From contig CANNIA010000037.1 of the NCBI GenBank assembly GCA_947504705.1, positions 1 through 35,830 of the forward strand: a stretch of 35,830 nucleotides of DNA. Reading direction: 5' to 3'. Position 1 is the first letter of the stretch, and every line of letters starts with the position of its first letter. The stretch is from Paracoccaceae bacterium. GTDB taxonomy: Bacteria > Pseudomonadota > Alphaproteobacteria > Rhodobacterales > Rhodobacteraceae. Under the pieces are notes generated by a model. The model was not told the DNA's origin. It worked only from the letters and a program-made list of their open reading frames with translations, and did not search any database. Position numbers and translations under genes: made by a program. Positions 1 through 7,134 of the stretch are shown here, piece by piece.

Positions 1-56
1 AAGAACGGCGATATTCGCGCCATTTGGTCTTCGGAAAGCAAGAACATTTCGCTCAT
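1..56 (-). CDS. IS5-family-type transposase, N-terminal fragment (runs off left edge)
   Basis: On the minus strand an ATG at 56 opens a frame reading MSEMFLLSEDQMARISPF to the window edge. This opening, with a Leu/Asp-x-Gln-Met-x-Arg-(I/L)-x-Pro-Phe pattern, is typical of the DUF4096-type N-terminus of IS5-family transposases. A G-rich Shine-Dalgarno-like run (ggggg, around 65-70) sits a suitable distance upstream. Only 18 codons are visible, so nothing can be said about the DDE catalytic domain or whether the element is intact. The family call rests on resemblance of a short stretch and is moderately sure. Confidence 0.6.
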   Translation of the reverse strand, partial: MSEMFLLSEDQMARISPF

Positions 57-130
57 AGCAGCACCCCCTTGGTGCCGCCAATGAATCAATGAGTTGCCGT
101 GCCCGCAAGCAATTTAATGGGTCCAGAGCC
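1..130 (-). mobile_element. 5' end of an IS5-type insertion sequence, inserted into an IS3-type element
   Basis: The transposase start at 56 is followed outward by about 75 bp of non-coding sequence ending in gggtccagagcc (about 119-130). Immediately afterwards the IS3 orfB reading frame resumes. A CTAG at 130-133 fits the YTAR-type target preferred by some IS5 subgroups. The other end lies outside the window, so terminal repeats and target duplication cannot be verified. Confidence 0.5.
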
Positions 131-684
131 TAGAGTTGAACCTGCGGATCAAATCCCGCAAGCGGTTGAAGCGCGACAAACCCGACGCCCTGGCCGTGCC
201 GGAGGCGCCAAACATGACCTGGTCGATGGACTTCATGGCGGATCGTCTCGGTGATGGCCGTGCGTTTCGGCTGCTGAACGTGCTGGATGATTTCAACCGC
301 GAAGGGCTGGGCATCGAGGTGGACTTTTCCCTGCCTGCCGAACGAGCCATTCGCAGTCTGGACAGGATCATCGAATGGCGCGGAAAACCCGGGACGATAA
401 GGGTAGACAACGGCCCGGAATACATCAGTGGCAAGCTGCTGATCTGGGCCGAGAAACGGGGCATCACGATCCAGCACATCCAACCCGGCCAGCCTCAACA
501 GAACGCCTACATCGAGCGCTACAACCGCACGGTCCGGCACGAATGGCTCGACCAATATATCATCGAAACTATCGAGGAGGCCCAAGATCACGCCACGCAA
601 TGGCTATGGACTTACAACAACGACCGCCTGAACATGGGCATCGGCGGCATCACACCCGCCCAGAAACTGAAAATGGCCGCGTAA
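131..684 (+). pseudogene. IS3-family transposase OrfB, 5'-truncated
   Basis: The frame encodes the integrase-core half of an IS3-family OrfB (DDE transposase). Visible catalytic elements are the Asp in SMDFMAD, the Asp in RVDNGPEY, and the Glu in NAYIERYNR, followed by the usual C-terminal YNNDR...GITPAQKLK ending. A full OrfB is about 270-280 residues. Here roughly the first 90-100, the helix-turn-helix-like part, are missing and orfA is absent, because the IS5-type element interrupts the gene at about 130. The remaining codons have no damage. The fragment should be inactive unless the missing half lies beyond the other IS5 end. Confidence 0.85.
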
Positions 685-723
685 GTTCTACGAATGCACC
701 CCGTCAGAAATGGGGGGACTACC
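131..723 (+). mobile_element. IS3-family element remnant with right end
   Basis: After the orfB stop at 684 about 40 bp remain, ending in a G-run and actacc (711-723). This is a plausible right terminal repeat. Beyond it the sequence changes to a glycosyltransferase gene on the other strand. The left end is not visible, being separated by the IS5-type insertion. The exact end is inferred from where the neighbouring coding sequence appears to begin. Confidence 0.55.
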
Positions 724-1495
724 ATCGCACGACACGATGAAGTAGACGATTGCCAATAAATGCGGCGCAAGCGCTAAATGTTGAACCGGCACTCGCTATG
801 ATGGCGGTGCAACGGGACAGCAGAAGCATATCCATGAACGCATCTTCAATAGCCGCACTTTCGCTGCGCATGAATGATCGTTTCTGGTAGATTTTCACGC
901 GATCTCCGTAGCGATCACGAAAGGCCGATTCTTCCGCCGTGTCATCCGTACTAAGAAAGAAACACTCTTCTTTAGGGCGCGCATCCAGAAGGGAAAAATA
1001 ATCTTCTGTCTTGCTGGCCTCAATTGCATGTTTGTGATCTGTCCGCCTGACATGCACGCCAAGGCAACCATCAACTAAATGCATATTCTCTGTTACTTTT
1101 GCTATAACTTCGGCAGTTGGATTAAGACATGTATCACCGTACTTTCGCGCATAAAAGCGATGATATCCCTTGATAAAAACTCGATCCATAGGGTCGAAGC
1201 TGAAATCGTTCCAGAACGAGGCACCCGGTTTGTTTGCGCCGAAGAATTCATTGTCGAGAACACGCGTTGCGCCAAACCCGTCAATGTGGCTTCGCTGGTC
1301 GACCCAACGATCTACCTGCACCAGATCTACACCTTCCGGAACCTCGAACAACCGGTCAAACGGACAATTGAGCTGCTCATTTATCGGCCAGAGTATCTGG
1401 AGTTCACAGTTCAGTTTTCTCGATAACCCAATGCACGAGTCTATGCACTGCATTCGATTTCCGAGACCCGAATTTGGCACGGCAAGAATTTTCAA
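719..1495 (-). CDS. Fucosyltransferase-like glycosyltransferase, C-terminus altered by IS
   Basis: This 258-residue protein begins MKILAVPNSGLGNRM, and the GLGNR element plus HVRRTDH in the middle match the glycine-rich start and HxRRxD sugar-nucleotide motif of alpha-1,2/1,6-fucosyltransferase and NodZ-like enzymes. It would transfer a deoxyhexose to a surface glycan or lipid; substrate unknown. The start is TTG at 1495, supported by the Shine-Dalgarno gaagagag seven bases upstream. The final Trp and the stop codon lie inside the terminal bases of the adjacent IS3 element, so the natural C-terminus was replaced. Because STFSACAAFIG is near the usual end of such proteins, only a short piece may be lost. 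Base composition is visibly less GC-rich than the core genes, suggesting transfer. It stands alone, with no polysaccharide cluster in view. Confidence 0.6.
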   Translation of the reverse strand: MKILAVPNSGLGNRMQCIDSCIGLSRKLNCELQILWPINEQLNCPFDRLFEVPEGVDLVQVDRWVDQRSHIDGFGATRVLDNEFFGANKPGASFWNDFSFDPMDRVFIKGYHRFYARKYGDTCLNPTAEVIAKVTENMHLVDGCLGVHVRRTDHKHAIEASKTEDYFSLLDARPKEECFFLSTDDTAEESAFRDRYGDRVKIYQKRSFMRSESAAIEDAFMDMLLLSRCTAIIASAGSTFSACAAFIGNRLLHRVVRW

Positions 1496-1815
1496 GCTTA
1501 ACTCTCTTCATCCCGAAGCGCCGCAACCTGCAAAATCCGTAAGACTGCGCAAGGCCGCTGGCACCTTCAGGCGGTTACGATACAGGCAATTGATCCGACA
1601 TTCCCCAAGTGGCATGCTGGCTGACGTGAAGATCGCCTGATTTTGCTCGCTGCACAAGCATCTTTCGCTCTGAGCGCCGTGTGCGGTCGCGCAAACGCCT
1701 GGAACTGGACGGATCAGACCGCGAAGCCGCCGTGTTCTGGCCCGGCGGCGACGTTTTTCAGCGCAGCGGACAGACCTGTCCTGCCGCTTTCGTTCAGTTT
1801 GGGCGTGGATCGCGG
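1496..1815. other. Intergenic region between fucosyltransferase-like gene and island operon end
   Basis: No convincing gene is seen. The open frames here lack ribosome binding sites and family resemblance. The stretch contains the candidate left attachment-site copy at 1636-1647, and composition changes around there from the lower-GC glycosyltransferase flank to the GC-rich element. No clear terminator was found for the operon that ends at 1816. Confidence 0.5.
1636..1647 (+). repeat. Candidate left attachment core (12-bp direct repeat)
   Basis: The sequence cctgattttgct occurs here and again at 6857-6868, just beyond the integrase start codon. The pair brackets the whole island operon. A 12-bp chance match between two flanks of about 300 bp is uncommon but possible. 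Confidence 0.35.
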
Positions 1816-2106
1816 TCATGCGCATAGCGGTGGCGCTCGCAATCGGTGGATCGCGGCGAGGTTGGCGCGTACCATCGGGCCGGTGACGGCCACCTCGGCC
1901 AGTTGGAAGGTGATGGCGCGGGCGTGACGGATGACGCGCGCCCCGATCTTGATCATGCGGCTGAATGCGCGGCAAAAGGCTACAATCGCCCTGAGGTCGG
2001 CCACCTTCACCAGCGCACAGCCTTCGAAGTCCAGACAGCAGTTTGCCAGCCGCTCGGCCATCGCCGGGGCGTCACGTTTCAGGGCGCGGCGGGCGCTTCG
2101 GTTCAT
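1816..2106 (-). CDS. Small hypothetical protein, last gene of island operon
   Basis: This is a 96-residue protein beginning MNRSARRALKRDAPAMAERL. I recognise no family. It is rich in Arg and Ala, with a basic first 20 residues and a mostly helical-looking sequence containing three Cys (two adjacent). The ATG at 2106 overlaps the stop of the upstream gene in an ATGA arrangement and is preceded by gggaggg, so translational coupling is likely and this start is preferred over longer in-frame choices. Its place at the end of a replication-type operon of a mobile element suggests an accessory role. No function can be assigned. Confidence 0.65.
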   Translation of the reverse strand: MNRSARRALKRDAPAMAERLANCCLDFEGCALVKVADLRAIVAFCRAFSRMIKIGARVIRHARAITFQLAEVAVTGPMVRANLAAIHRLRAPPLCA

Positions 2107-2531
2107 TGCGCTGCCCTCCCCGATACGGGCGCGGCTCGCCCGCTCTTGTCGAGGAAGGCTAGCCCAGCCGCCCGAAGCCGTGCCTCGGCTCGCCATGCCC
2201 GCGTTGCACCCCAGCCCAGCGCGACAGCCGTCGCGCCATAGGTGGATGGGCCTTTGCCGCGAAGGTAAGCGAGATAGGATTCAGGATCGGATGCGCTAAG
2301 CTTAGTATCCAGCCCTTGCGGTCGGGGGGCTGCACCCCTTGCGGCGCTTGCGACAATGTGCGGCGGGTCCCCGTCTATACCCCTCTCCGACAAAACCGAC
2401 TTTACCGACTTAACCCCCATAGGGTTGTCGATATCGCTCAGCGCCACAACCGCAGCGTGGGTTTTGTCGGTTAAATTGGTTTTGGCGGCGGCCATAGGGG
2501 CCTGCCTTGCGGCTTCCAACCAGCGGCTCAT
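2103..2531 (-). CDS. Hypothetical protein with winged-helix-like C-terminus
   Basis: This is a 142-residue protein (MSRWLEAARQAPMAAAK). Residues from about 85 on, including TYGATAVALGWGATRAW and ARLRAAGLAFLD, look like a helix-turn-helix followed by a recognition helix and wing, as in MarR-like or phage winged-helix proteins. The middle is low-complexity. The ATG at 2531 forms an ATGA overlap with the DUF3987 gene's stop. An in-frame ATG four codons further up (2543) is possible but would overlap by 16 bp. It is downstream of primase and DUF3987 and overlaps the last small gene by 4 bp. DNA binding is inferred, not shown. Confidence 0.6.
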   Translation of the reverse strand: MSRWLEAARQAPMAAAKTNLTDKTHAAVVALSDIDNPMGVKSVKSVLSERGIDGDPPHIVASAARGAAPRPQGLDTKLSASDPESYLAYLRGKGPSTYGATAVALGWGATRAWRAEARLRAAGLAFLDKSGRAAPVSGRAAQ

Positions 2532-4135
2532 TTCGAGACCCATAGCGCCGGGTTCACGCCGAACTGGCGCGCGGGCCTGCCGCCTTGCGGCTTTGCAGGC
2601 TCAGGGATTGCGCGGATGATGTGGGCATCTTCAAGCAGACCAAGAGCCGGGTCCAGATCGGCTTTAGCGGAAAGCCCGGCGCGCTCCATCCTGAAAACAT
2701 CGCGCGTCGTGAAGCTCTGCCACCTTTGCTCCTGAATGATTGAAACCAGCCTCCGCGCGGCCCGCTCGGCCTTGGGCGTTGACCCATCGGCATAGGCCCG
2801 CCGCGCCATTGGCAAAACATAGGTTTCGACAAAGTGCGCCGCGCGCCCGAAGTGAACCTGCGAGATTTCGCGCGGCATTTCGGTTTCGCCCCCGGCCCAA
2901 TCGAGATAGGCTAGAATAAGGGAAAGGCGGATTGTCAGCCCCGGCAACTTGCCCGCGAAGGAAAGCAGCAAACCCTCCGCCCCGGGTTCCCAGCCTCTGG
3001 CTGTCTGCCGAAACTCATCCAGCAAACATCGCGCATCTTCGCTGAATTGAACGAACCACGGGCGCTTGATCCCGGTTTCATCATCGTGCATGTCCAGAGA
3101 AAGCAGGCGTTCGAAGGCCGATTGCAGAAAGCCGTCATCGCTGCCCGTATCCGGACGCTTGATCGGCGCAGCCTCGGGCCAGACCGGCAGGAAGCGAGCC
3201 AGAAGCCCGTCATCATCGGACTTGAACAAGAGGGTTTTCAGCTTGTCGGGCTGGATACCGCCCAGCACACCCAGAGTGAGCCGGTCAATGTAAACCGGGT
3301 CGCGCCCCATCCGCTCCACGGAATAGCCCCGCCCGCCGTAGGCCTCCAACCAGAACGGGCGGTCAGAGCCGCCGCCTGAGTAGCGGGTCATCCCCATCAG
3401 CCAGCCCGACAATTCATCGCGGGCAAGCATGGCCCCGCGCGGCTGGCCCGCGAGAATGACCCCGATCTTTTCAACCGTGGCATCGGTCAGGGCAAAGCGC
3501 GGCAACACTGGCTCGGGGCCGGGGCATGCCGCGTCGGGCCTTGCGGGCATGGCCTCATCGGCCTTTAGCGCCGATTTCACCGCCTCTTTCCATGTTTGCT
3601 CTGCCAGCTTGGCAATCTCGGCTTTGCCCCGCCATTCCGACAAACCCGTTTCAACCTTCGCGCGTGCCGCGCGCTCCATCTCCTTAAGCGGGGTCAAGAC
3701 AGCATCAAGGCCGGGGCTTTTGTTCATCGAAGGCGAACCGATAGCCATGGCCCAAATCACGGGCGGCTCGGCCCATCCATCCCACGGCGACGCCCAGCGC
3801 GTATTCCCGATCAACGCCCCGGCCACCGATAACAAGGCGACCGCGACATAGTCCGGGGGCGCGGCCTTGCTCTGGGCAGCTTGCCGGATCCACTGCGCCC
3901 AGCGCGCGCCTAGCACATCCTCCAGGGGGATTACCGGGGGTTTGGGCAATTCAGGGCGAAGGAAGCGCGCCTCGGGGTCAAGCCAAGCCGCCTTGAACGG
4001 GACAGGCTCGGGCACTTCATGCGCGGATGACGCAGAAGGTTCATCGGAATAAGCCGACAGGGGTGCGAAGGGGCGCATTTCATCGGCCTCATTCGTGGCG
4101 GCCATATCGGCGGGAATTGGTTGGGTGATATTCAC
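2528..4135 (-). CDS. DUF3987 family protein (mobile-element ATPase/helicase-like)
   Basis: This 535-residue protein resembles DUF3987/YfjI-type proteins of prophages and islands. The family has a RecA-like fold and is usually encoded beside a Toprim primase, so a replication role is likely. Residues 1-70 are a Pro/Glu-rich leader. A P-loop-like IGSPSMNKSP is near residue 135. A Walker B-like LARDELSGW is in the middle third, followed by the conserved GGRGYSVERMG and LGGIQP segments. The P-loop lacks a canonical GKS/T, which is common in this family. It starts at GTG 4135, overlapping the primase stop (GTGA), and ends overlapping the next gene. Length and motifs look intact. Confidence 0.8.
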   Translation of the reverse strand: MNITQPIPADMAATNEADEMRPFAPLSAYSDEPSASSAHEVPEPVPFKAAWLDPEARFLRPELPKPPVIPLEDVLGARWAQWIRQAAQSKAAPPDYVAVALLSVAGALIGNTRWASPWDGWAEPPVIWAMAIGSPSMNKSPGLDAVLTPLKEMERAARAKVETGLSEWRGKAEIAKLAEQTWKEAVKSALKADEAMPARPDAACPGPEPVLPRFALTDATVEKIGVILAGQPRGAMLARDELSGWLMGMTRYSGGGSDRPFWLEAYGGRGYSVERMGRDPVYIDRLTLGVLGGIQPDKLKTLLFKSDDDGLLARFLPVWPEAAPIKRPDTGSDDGFLQSAFERLLSLDMHDDETGIKRPWFVQFSEDARCLLDEFRQTARGWEPGAEGLLLSFAGKLPGLTIRLSLILAYLDWAGGETEMPREISQVHFGRAAHFVETYVLPMARRAYADGSTPKAERAARRLVSIIQEQRWQSFTTRDVFRMERAGLSAKADLDPALGLLEDAHIIRAIPEPAKPQGGRPARQFGVNPALWVSK

Positions 4136-4995
4136 AAGGCACCCGCTTTCGAAATGAGAACATCATTCCAGTCTTGCCCTTCGGGGGCGGGCAACATCGA
4201 CACTTGCCAGCCCAAGCAATTGGCGCGCTCGGCCAGAGCGGTTGCGGCCTCTCGGCCCGGTGCATCCCCATCGGCGGCGACGATAAGCGCGCCGGGATCG
4301 GCGGGGAGGTGCAGGACACGCATCCCTGATGTCGACAAAGCCGCCCAAACCGTCGCGGGCTGGCTCAGAAAACCGCTCAGGAGGCTTAGGCCGGTCTCTA
4401 TGCCCTCGCACACCACGAGCGGCCCCTGCGCCACTGACAGGACCGCAGCGCCCCCAGAGCAAGGCCCCTGCATCATCTTCGCGCTGCTGGTCAGTCGAGC
4501 GCCCGACTTTTCAAAGAAGGTTCGATGGATGCCTCCGGTGGACACATCGGCCACCATGGCCGAAAGCCAGCACCCGCATGGCCCGTGATAGGTGTCAGCC
4601 GCCCAGCGCAAGGAAGGCGGCAAGGGGCAGGTGATACCCCGGCCCCGCAAATAGGCTTCCCCCTTGGTGCCGCAGATTGGGTCGCAGGAACCCCATAGCT
4701 TGCGGGCCTTGGCCAGTTGCTCGGCTGCATAGGCTTCGCGCTGGGCATCAGCCTTGCGGGCTTCAACCGGGTCTTGGCGCAAGGTATCGGGCGGCAAGCC
4801 AGCGGCTCGCACAATGGCGCGGAAGTCGCACCCGGTCTTGTGACAGAAGACCAGAAGCTGACCCCCATCGGAACGGATGGACAGGCCGCGCTGATCGGGG
4901 CGGCGCTCGGTCTGGCAAACCGGGCACGGCGCGGTGCCATAATGTCCGTGCCAGCTGCCACCACAGGCAAGCGTAATCTGCTGTGCGTCGCTCAC
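4132..4995 (-). CDS. Toprim-domain primase-like protein with zinc ribbon
   Basis: This 287-residue protein has an N-terminal CHC2-like zinc ribbon (Cys24, Cys27, Cys51, Cys56) and a C-terminal Toprim domain, with Glu in VVCEGIETGLSLL and the Asp pair in IVAADGDAPG, the metal-binding residues of primases. Such proteins make replication primers for phages and plasmids, or for islands during excision. The GTG start at 4995 is chosen because ggaggg lies eight bases upstream and it forms a GTGA overlap with the preceding small gene. A longer TTG start at 5010 would fall in the Shine-Dalgarno itself. The product is shorter than cellular DnaG and lacks its helicase-binding domain; the next gene probably supplies the ATPase. 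Confidence 0.85.
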   Translation of the reverse strand: MSDAQQITLACGGSWHGHYGTAPCPVCQTERRPDQRGLSIRSDGGQLLVFCHKTGCDFRAIVRAAGLPPDTLRQDPVEARKADAQREAYAAEQLAKARKLWGSCDPICGTKGEAYLRGRGITCPLPPSLRWAADTYHGPCGCWLSAMVADVSTGGIHRTFFEKSGARLTSSAKMMQGPCSGGAAVLSVAQGPLVVCEGIETGLSLLSGFLSQPATVWAALSTSGMRVLHLPADPGALIVAADGDAPGREAATALAERANCLGWQVSMLPAPEGQDWNDVLISKAGAL

Positions 4996-5183
4996 AGCGC
5001 TGCCCTCCAAAGAATGGCGGCCACTGCAGTCGCGGACATTGCGTTTAGAAAGACGCCAAGGCTGTCTGGTTGCAGATGTGCACGCAGATAGTCACTCAGG
5101 CTCCGATCGGGTGGAGGAAGCGGCGGGGTCGTAACTGGACCCCGCAGCTTTCCTGGAGGAGCAGGCTGGCGCGACCGGGTCAT
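4992..5183 (-). CDS. Small hypothetical protein between alpA-like gene and primase
   Basis: This is a 63-residue protein starting MTRSRQPAPPGKLRGP, with a Pro-rich N-terminal half and a hydrophobic Ala-rich C-terminus (SATAVAAILWRAAL). It is not recognised. Support is positional: the ATG at 5183 overlaps the alpA-like stop (ATGA), the Shine-Dalgarno ggagggg lies just upstream within that gene's last codons, and its own stop overlaps the primase GTG start. This exact chaining makes a real translated ORF likely, whether functional or serving to couple primase translation to AlpA. Confidence 0.6.
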   Translation of the reverse strand: MTRSRQPAPPGKLRGPVTTPPLPPPDRSLSDYLRAHLQPDSLGVFLNAMSATAVAAILWRAAL

Positions 5184-5371
5184 TTGCCCCTCCGTGCCTT
5201 GGCCTGTTCGATGACAGCCAAGATTTCCGATTCTGGCCACTTTGACAGGCCGCCGAGTTTCACCGGCTTGGGGACGGTTCCGTCGGCAACTCGGCGCCAG
5301 AATGTCGGCACGCTGATCTGGAGAACTTTGGAGCTCTCCCGCACCGTTAAGAGTGGGTCTGTGATTCTCAT
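5180..5371 (-). CDS. AlpA-type helix-turn-helix regulator/excisionase
   Basis: This 63-residue protein has the MerR/AlpA-type helix-turn-helix: LLTVRESSKVLQISVPTFWR, then a turn and the basic VPKPVKLGG, then W plus SEILAVIEQ. AlpA-type proteins of P4-like elements act as excisionases or activators of integrase and operon expression. It is the first gene of the six-gene operon, starts at ATG 5371, and has GAGG eight bases upstream. That GAGG lies in the right arm of a nested palindrome (5372-5420), so expression may be autoregulated at DNA or mRNA level. It reads leftward away from the integrase stop, with a 223-bp AT-rich gap between. Confidence 0.85.
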   Translation of the reverse strand: MRITDPLLTVRESSKVLQISVPTFWRRVADGTVPKPVKLGGLSKWPESEILAVIEQAKARRGK

Positions 5372-5420
5372 TGGTTCGCCTCACATCAAGTTGACATGAG
5401 GTGGATCTATTTGCGAACCA
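5372..5420 (-). promoter_or_regulatory. Nested palindrome over the alpA-like ribosome binding site
   Basis: Inner palindrome 5379-5401 (arms cctcacatc / gacatgagg, two mismatches that become G-U pairs in RNA) lies inside an outer inverted repeat tggttcgc (5372-5379) / gcgaacca (5413-5420). In the minus-strand transcript the inner hairpin has nine pairs and a five-base loop and contains the GAGG of the first operon gene. The outer arm abuts its ATG. It could be an operator for the HTH protein, a translation-blocking hairpin, or both. Confidence 0.6.
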
Positions 5421-5594
5421 CTCACCATGAGAAGCGCGGCTACCCGGTTAACGCATCGCCTACTAACAGAGAACGTTATCCACTTACTTGTAACATTTTG
5501 AATATAAAGATAATCTATCTATGCGGATGAAGGCGTCGTTTATGTTGTCAAAGGCGTCGTCCCCGGTCGTGTAGTCTTGGGCCCCGAAACCGCT
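5421..5594. promoter_or_regulatory. AT-rich gap between integrase and alpA-like gene with direct repeats
   Basis: This is the most AT-rich stretch of the island (about 5480-5520). It contains the direct repeat aaggcgtcgt at 5530-5539 and 5551-5560, starting 21 bp apart, close to two helical turns. It is expected to hold the operon promoter; no confident -35/-10 pair could be fixed. The repeats could be binding sites for the AlpA-like protein or for the integrase. Confidence 0.45.
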
Positions 5595-6789
5595 TCAGCC
5601 AGAAGCCGACACCATTTTAACAACTGCGCCGTTCTGGCCGGTGACATGCAATGCCCATCGCTCCATAATGACACGCCGTTGCTCAAGGTAGTCAGTCCGC
5701 CGGTATGCCCGTTCTACAGAGCCACCGACCGTGTGGCCGAGACAGGTCTCTGCGATGTCGTGGGGCGTGTCTGTGGTCTCAGCGATCCAGTCCCGAAGGC
5801 TTGAACGGAACCCATGCGGACGGGCCTTCATGCCCCGTCGTTCCATCAGTCTCGACATGGTCGCGTCAGACATCACGCCCTTGCGGACGCTTGGAAACAT
5901 GACGCCACTGCGGGCAAGTCGCTTGACCTGATCGAGAACGGCCAATGCCTCGGTCGACAGTGGCACGCGAAAATCCAGAGTGGCGTCCCGTCGGCCTTTG
6001 ATGCCTTCGCCTGGAATGGTCCAAACATCACCCTCGATCTGGTCAAGCCGCATGAAACGCAGTGGCCCAGAGCGCACGGCGGTCAGGATCACAAGGCGCA
6101 GGCCGAGATGCGCCGGCGTGCCCTCAGATAGGCTCGCGTAGAACTCCGGCACCTCGCTCCAATGGAGCGCAGGGATATTCTCTGCCTTGTGCCGTCGCCT
6201 GCCCAGCAAGGCCTCCGCCTTCGCCGTGGCTTGCAGATCGACGTCAAGGCCGAGTGCTGCCCCGTGCTTCAGGCAGATCCCGAGACGGTTCATCGCCTTA
6301 CGGGCGGTTTCCGCCTTGGTGTGCCAGATCGGTGCCAGAACGTCCCGGATGTCATTTTGGTCAATCTCTGCGACAGGGACATTGCCCAGCTTTGGCAGCA
6401 CGTGCAGCTTGAGGGGGCTGAACCAGCGGCCTGCCATCGCCCTTCAGTTCGGCCTTGCGGCTTTCGAAGGCGTCCTTGGCAATGTCCTTGAACAGATGCA
6501 GGTTCCGCGCCGCTTCCTTGCGTTCCCTCATCCGCTCCTTGATCGGGTCTTTCTCTGCCCGCACCAAAGCCCGCGCCCGTTCTGCATTTTCGCGCGCTTC
6601 CTTCAGGGAAACCTCGCCCGCCGATCCCAAGCCCATTTCCCGCCGCCGCCCATGAACCGTGACGCGCAACACCCATTGTGAACCGCCATCGGGCCGAACG
6701 TGCAGCCAAAGCCCGCCGCCGTCCGAGTGCTTTCCAGGCTTGGCTGATTTTACCGCCAGTGCGTTCAATCTGTTCAGCGTGCGGGCCAT
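5595..6789 (-). pseudogene. Tyrosine integrase (P4-type, DUF4102 arm domain), frameshifted
   Basis: Two overlapping frames together encode one P4-type integrase of about 395 residues. The first (from ATG 6789) has the N-terminal arm-binding DUF4102-like domain (SDGGGLWLHVRPDGG, LGSAGEVSLKEAR). The second carries the SAM-like domain and the full catalytic domain: Arg in TAVRSGPLRF, Lys in GEGIKGRRD, HGFR, CLGH, and Tyr in YRRTDYLEQ. The switch lies near 6425-6437, within GDGR/MAGRWFSP, and needs a one-base skip (one extra or two missing bases). All active-site residues survive, so the break is recent, a sequencing error or, less likely, a recoding site. It lies at the island's right end, reading inward. 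Confidence 0.85.
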
Positions 6790-6856
6790 TTTTCAATCCA
6801 CCTTTGTATCCACCTCTAGATTTAGTATGGCCTGATACAAATTGAAAGTGCCTGAT

Positions 6857-6868
6857 CCTGATTTTGCT
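6857..6868 (+). repeat. Candidate right attachment core (12-bp direct repeat)
   Basis: This is a second copy of cctgattttgct, 68 bp beyond the integrase start codon, the position expected for an attachment site next to int. Two further partial copies (CCTGAT at 6831 and 6851) lie 26 and 6 bp to its left. Confidence 0.35.
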
Positions 6869-7117
6869 TGTATTTGTTAAATTTCTGCCGACCACCCGTT
6901 TCGGTTGATACTGCATGATGTGCCGATAGCGGGCCATTCAATGCCTCTTCTGGGCACCATTTACCAAGACCTCGCTTCAGAAATGAAGCGCGGCCTTTGG
7001 TTTTCTGGCCCTATACAGCCGCCCCGCTTTCCGCTACTGGCCCCCCACGGTCGAGATTCCGGGACTGTGGGCAAGAGAGGCCTTCAGCCAAGGGGACAGG
7101 GGCCGTTTGGCTTACCC

Positions 7118-7134
7118 GGGTGCTTGAGGCACCC
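7118..7134 (+). promoter_or_regulatory. Hairpin just upstream of the helicase ribosome binding site
   Basis: The arms gggtgc and gcaccc with a five-base loop lie a few bases before the Shine-Dalgarno ggaaag (7141-7146) of the helicase. It is followed by a short C/T run rather than a clear U-tract. It may stabilise or regulate the leader; many DEAD-box helicase genes have long regulated leaders. Confidence 0.3.

Larger units (their letters stand above)
1636..6868 (-). mobile_element. Compact integrative element (satellite-like island), about 5.2 kb
   Basis: All seven genes run on the minus strand: tyrosine integrase (frameshifted) at the right end, then an AlpA-like regulator, a small ORF, a Toprim primase, a DUF3987 protein, a winged-helix-like protein and a small ORF, chained by 4-bp overlaps. 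Integrase plus AlpA plus primase/helicase-like genes is the core gene set of P4-like and PICI-like satellites and related minimal islands. No capsid, packaging, conjugation or resistance gene is visible. Boundaries use a 12-bp direct repeat at 1636 and 6857 and are tentative. The element sits in the gap upstream of the DEAD-box helicase gene and not at a recognisable tRNA. Confidence 0.6.

Noticed and set aside
1508-1975. 155-residue minus-strand frame at the island's left end
   Set aside because: Arg/His-rich composition, overlaps a better supported operon gene at 1816-2106, no recognisable domain.
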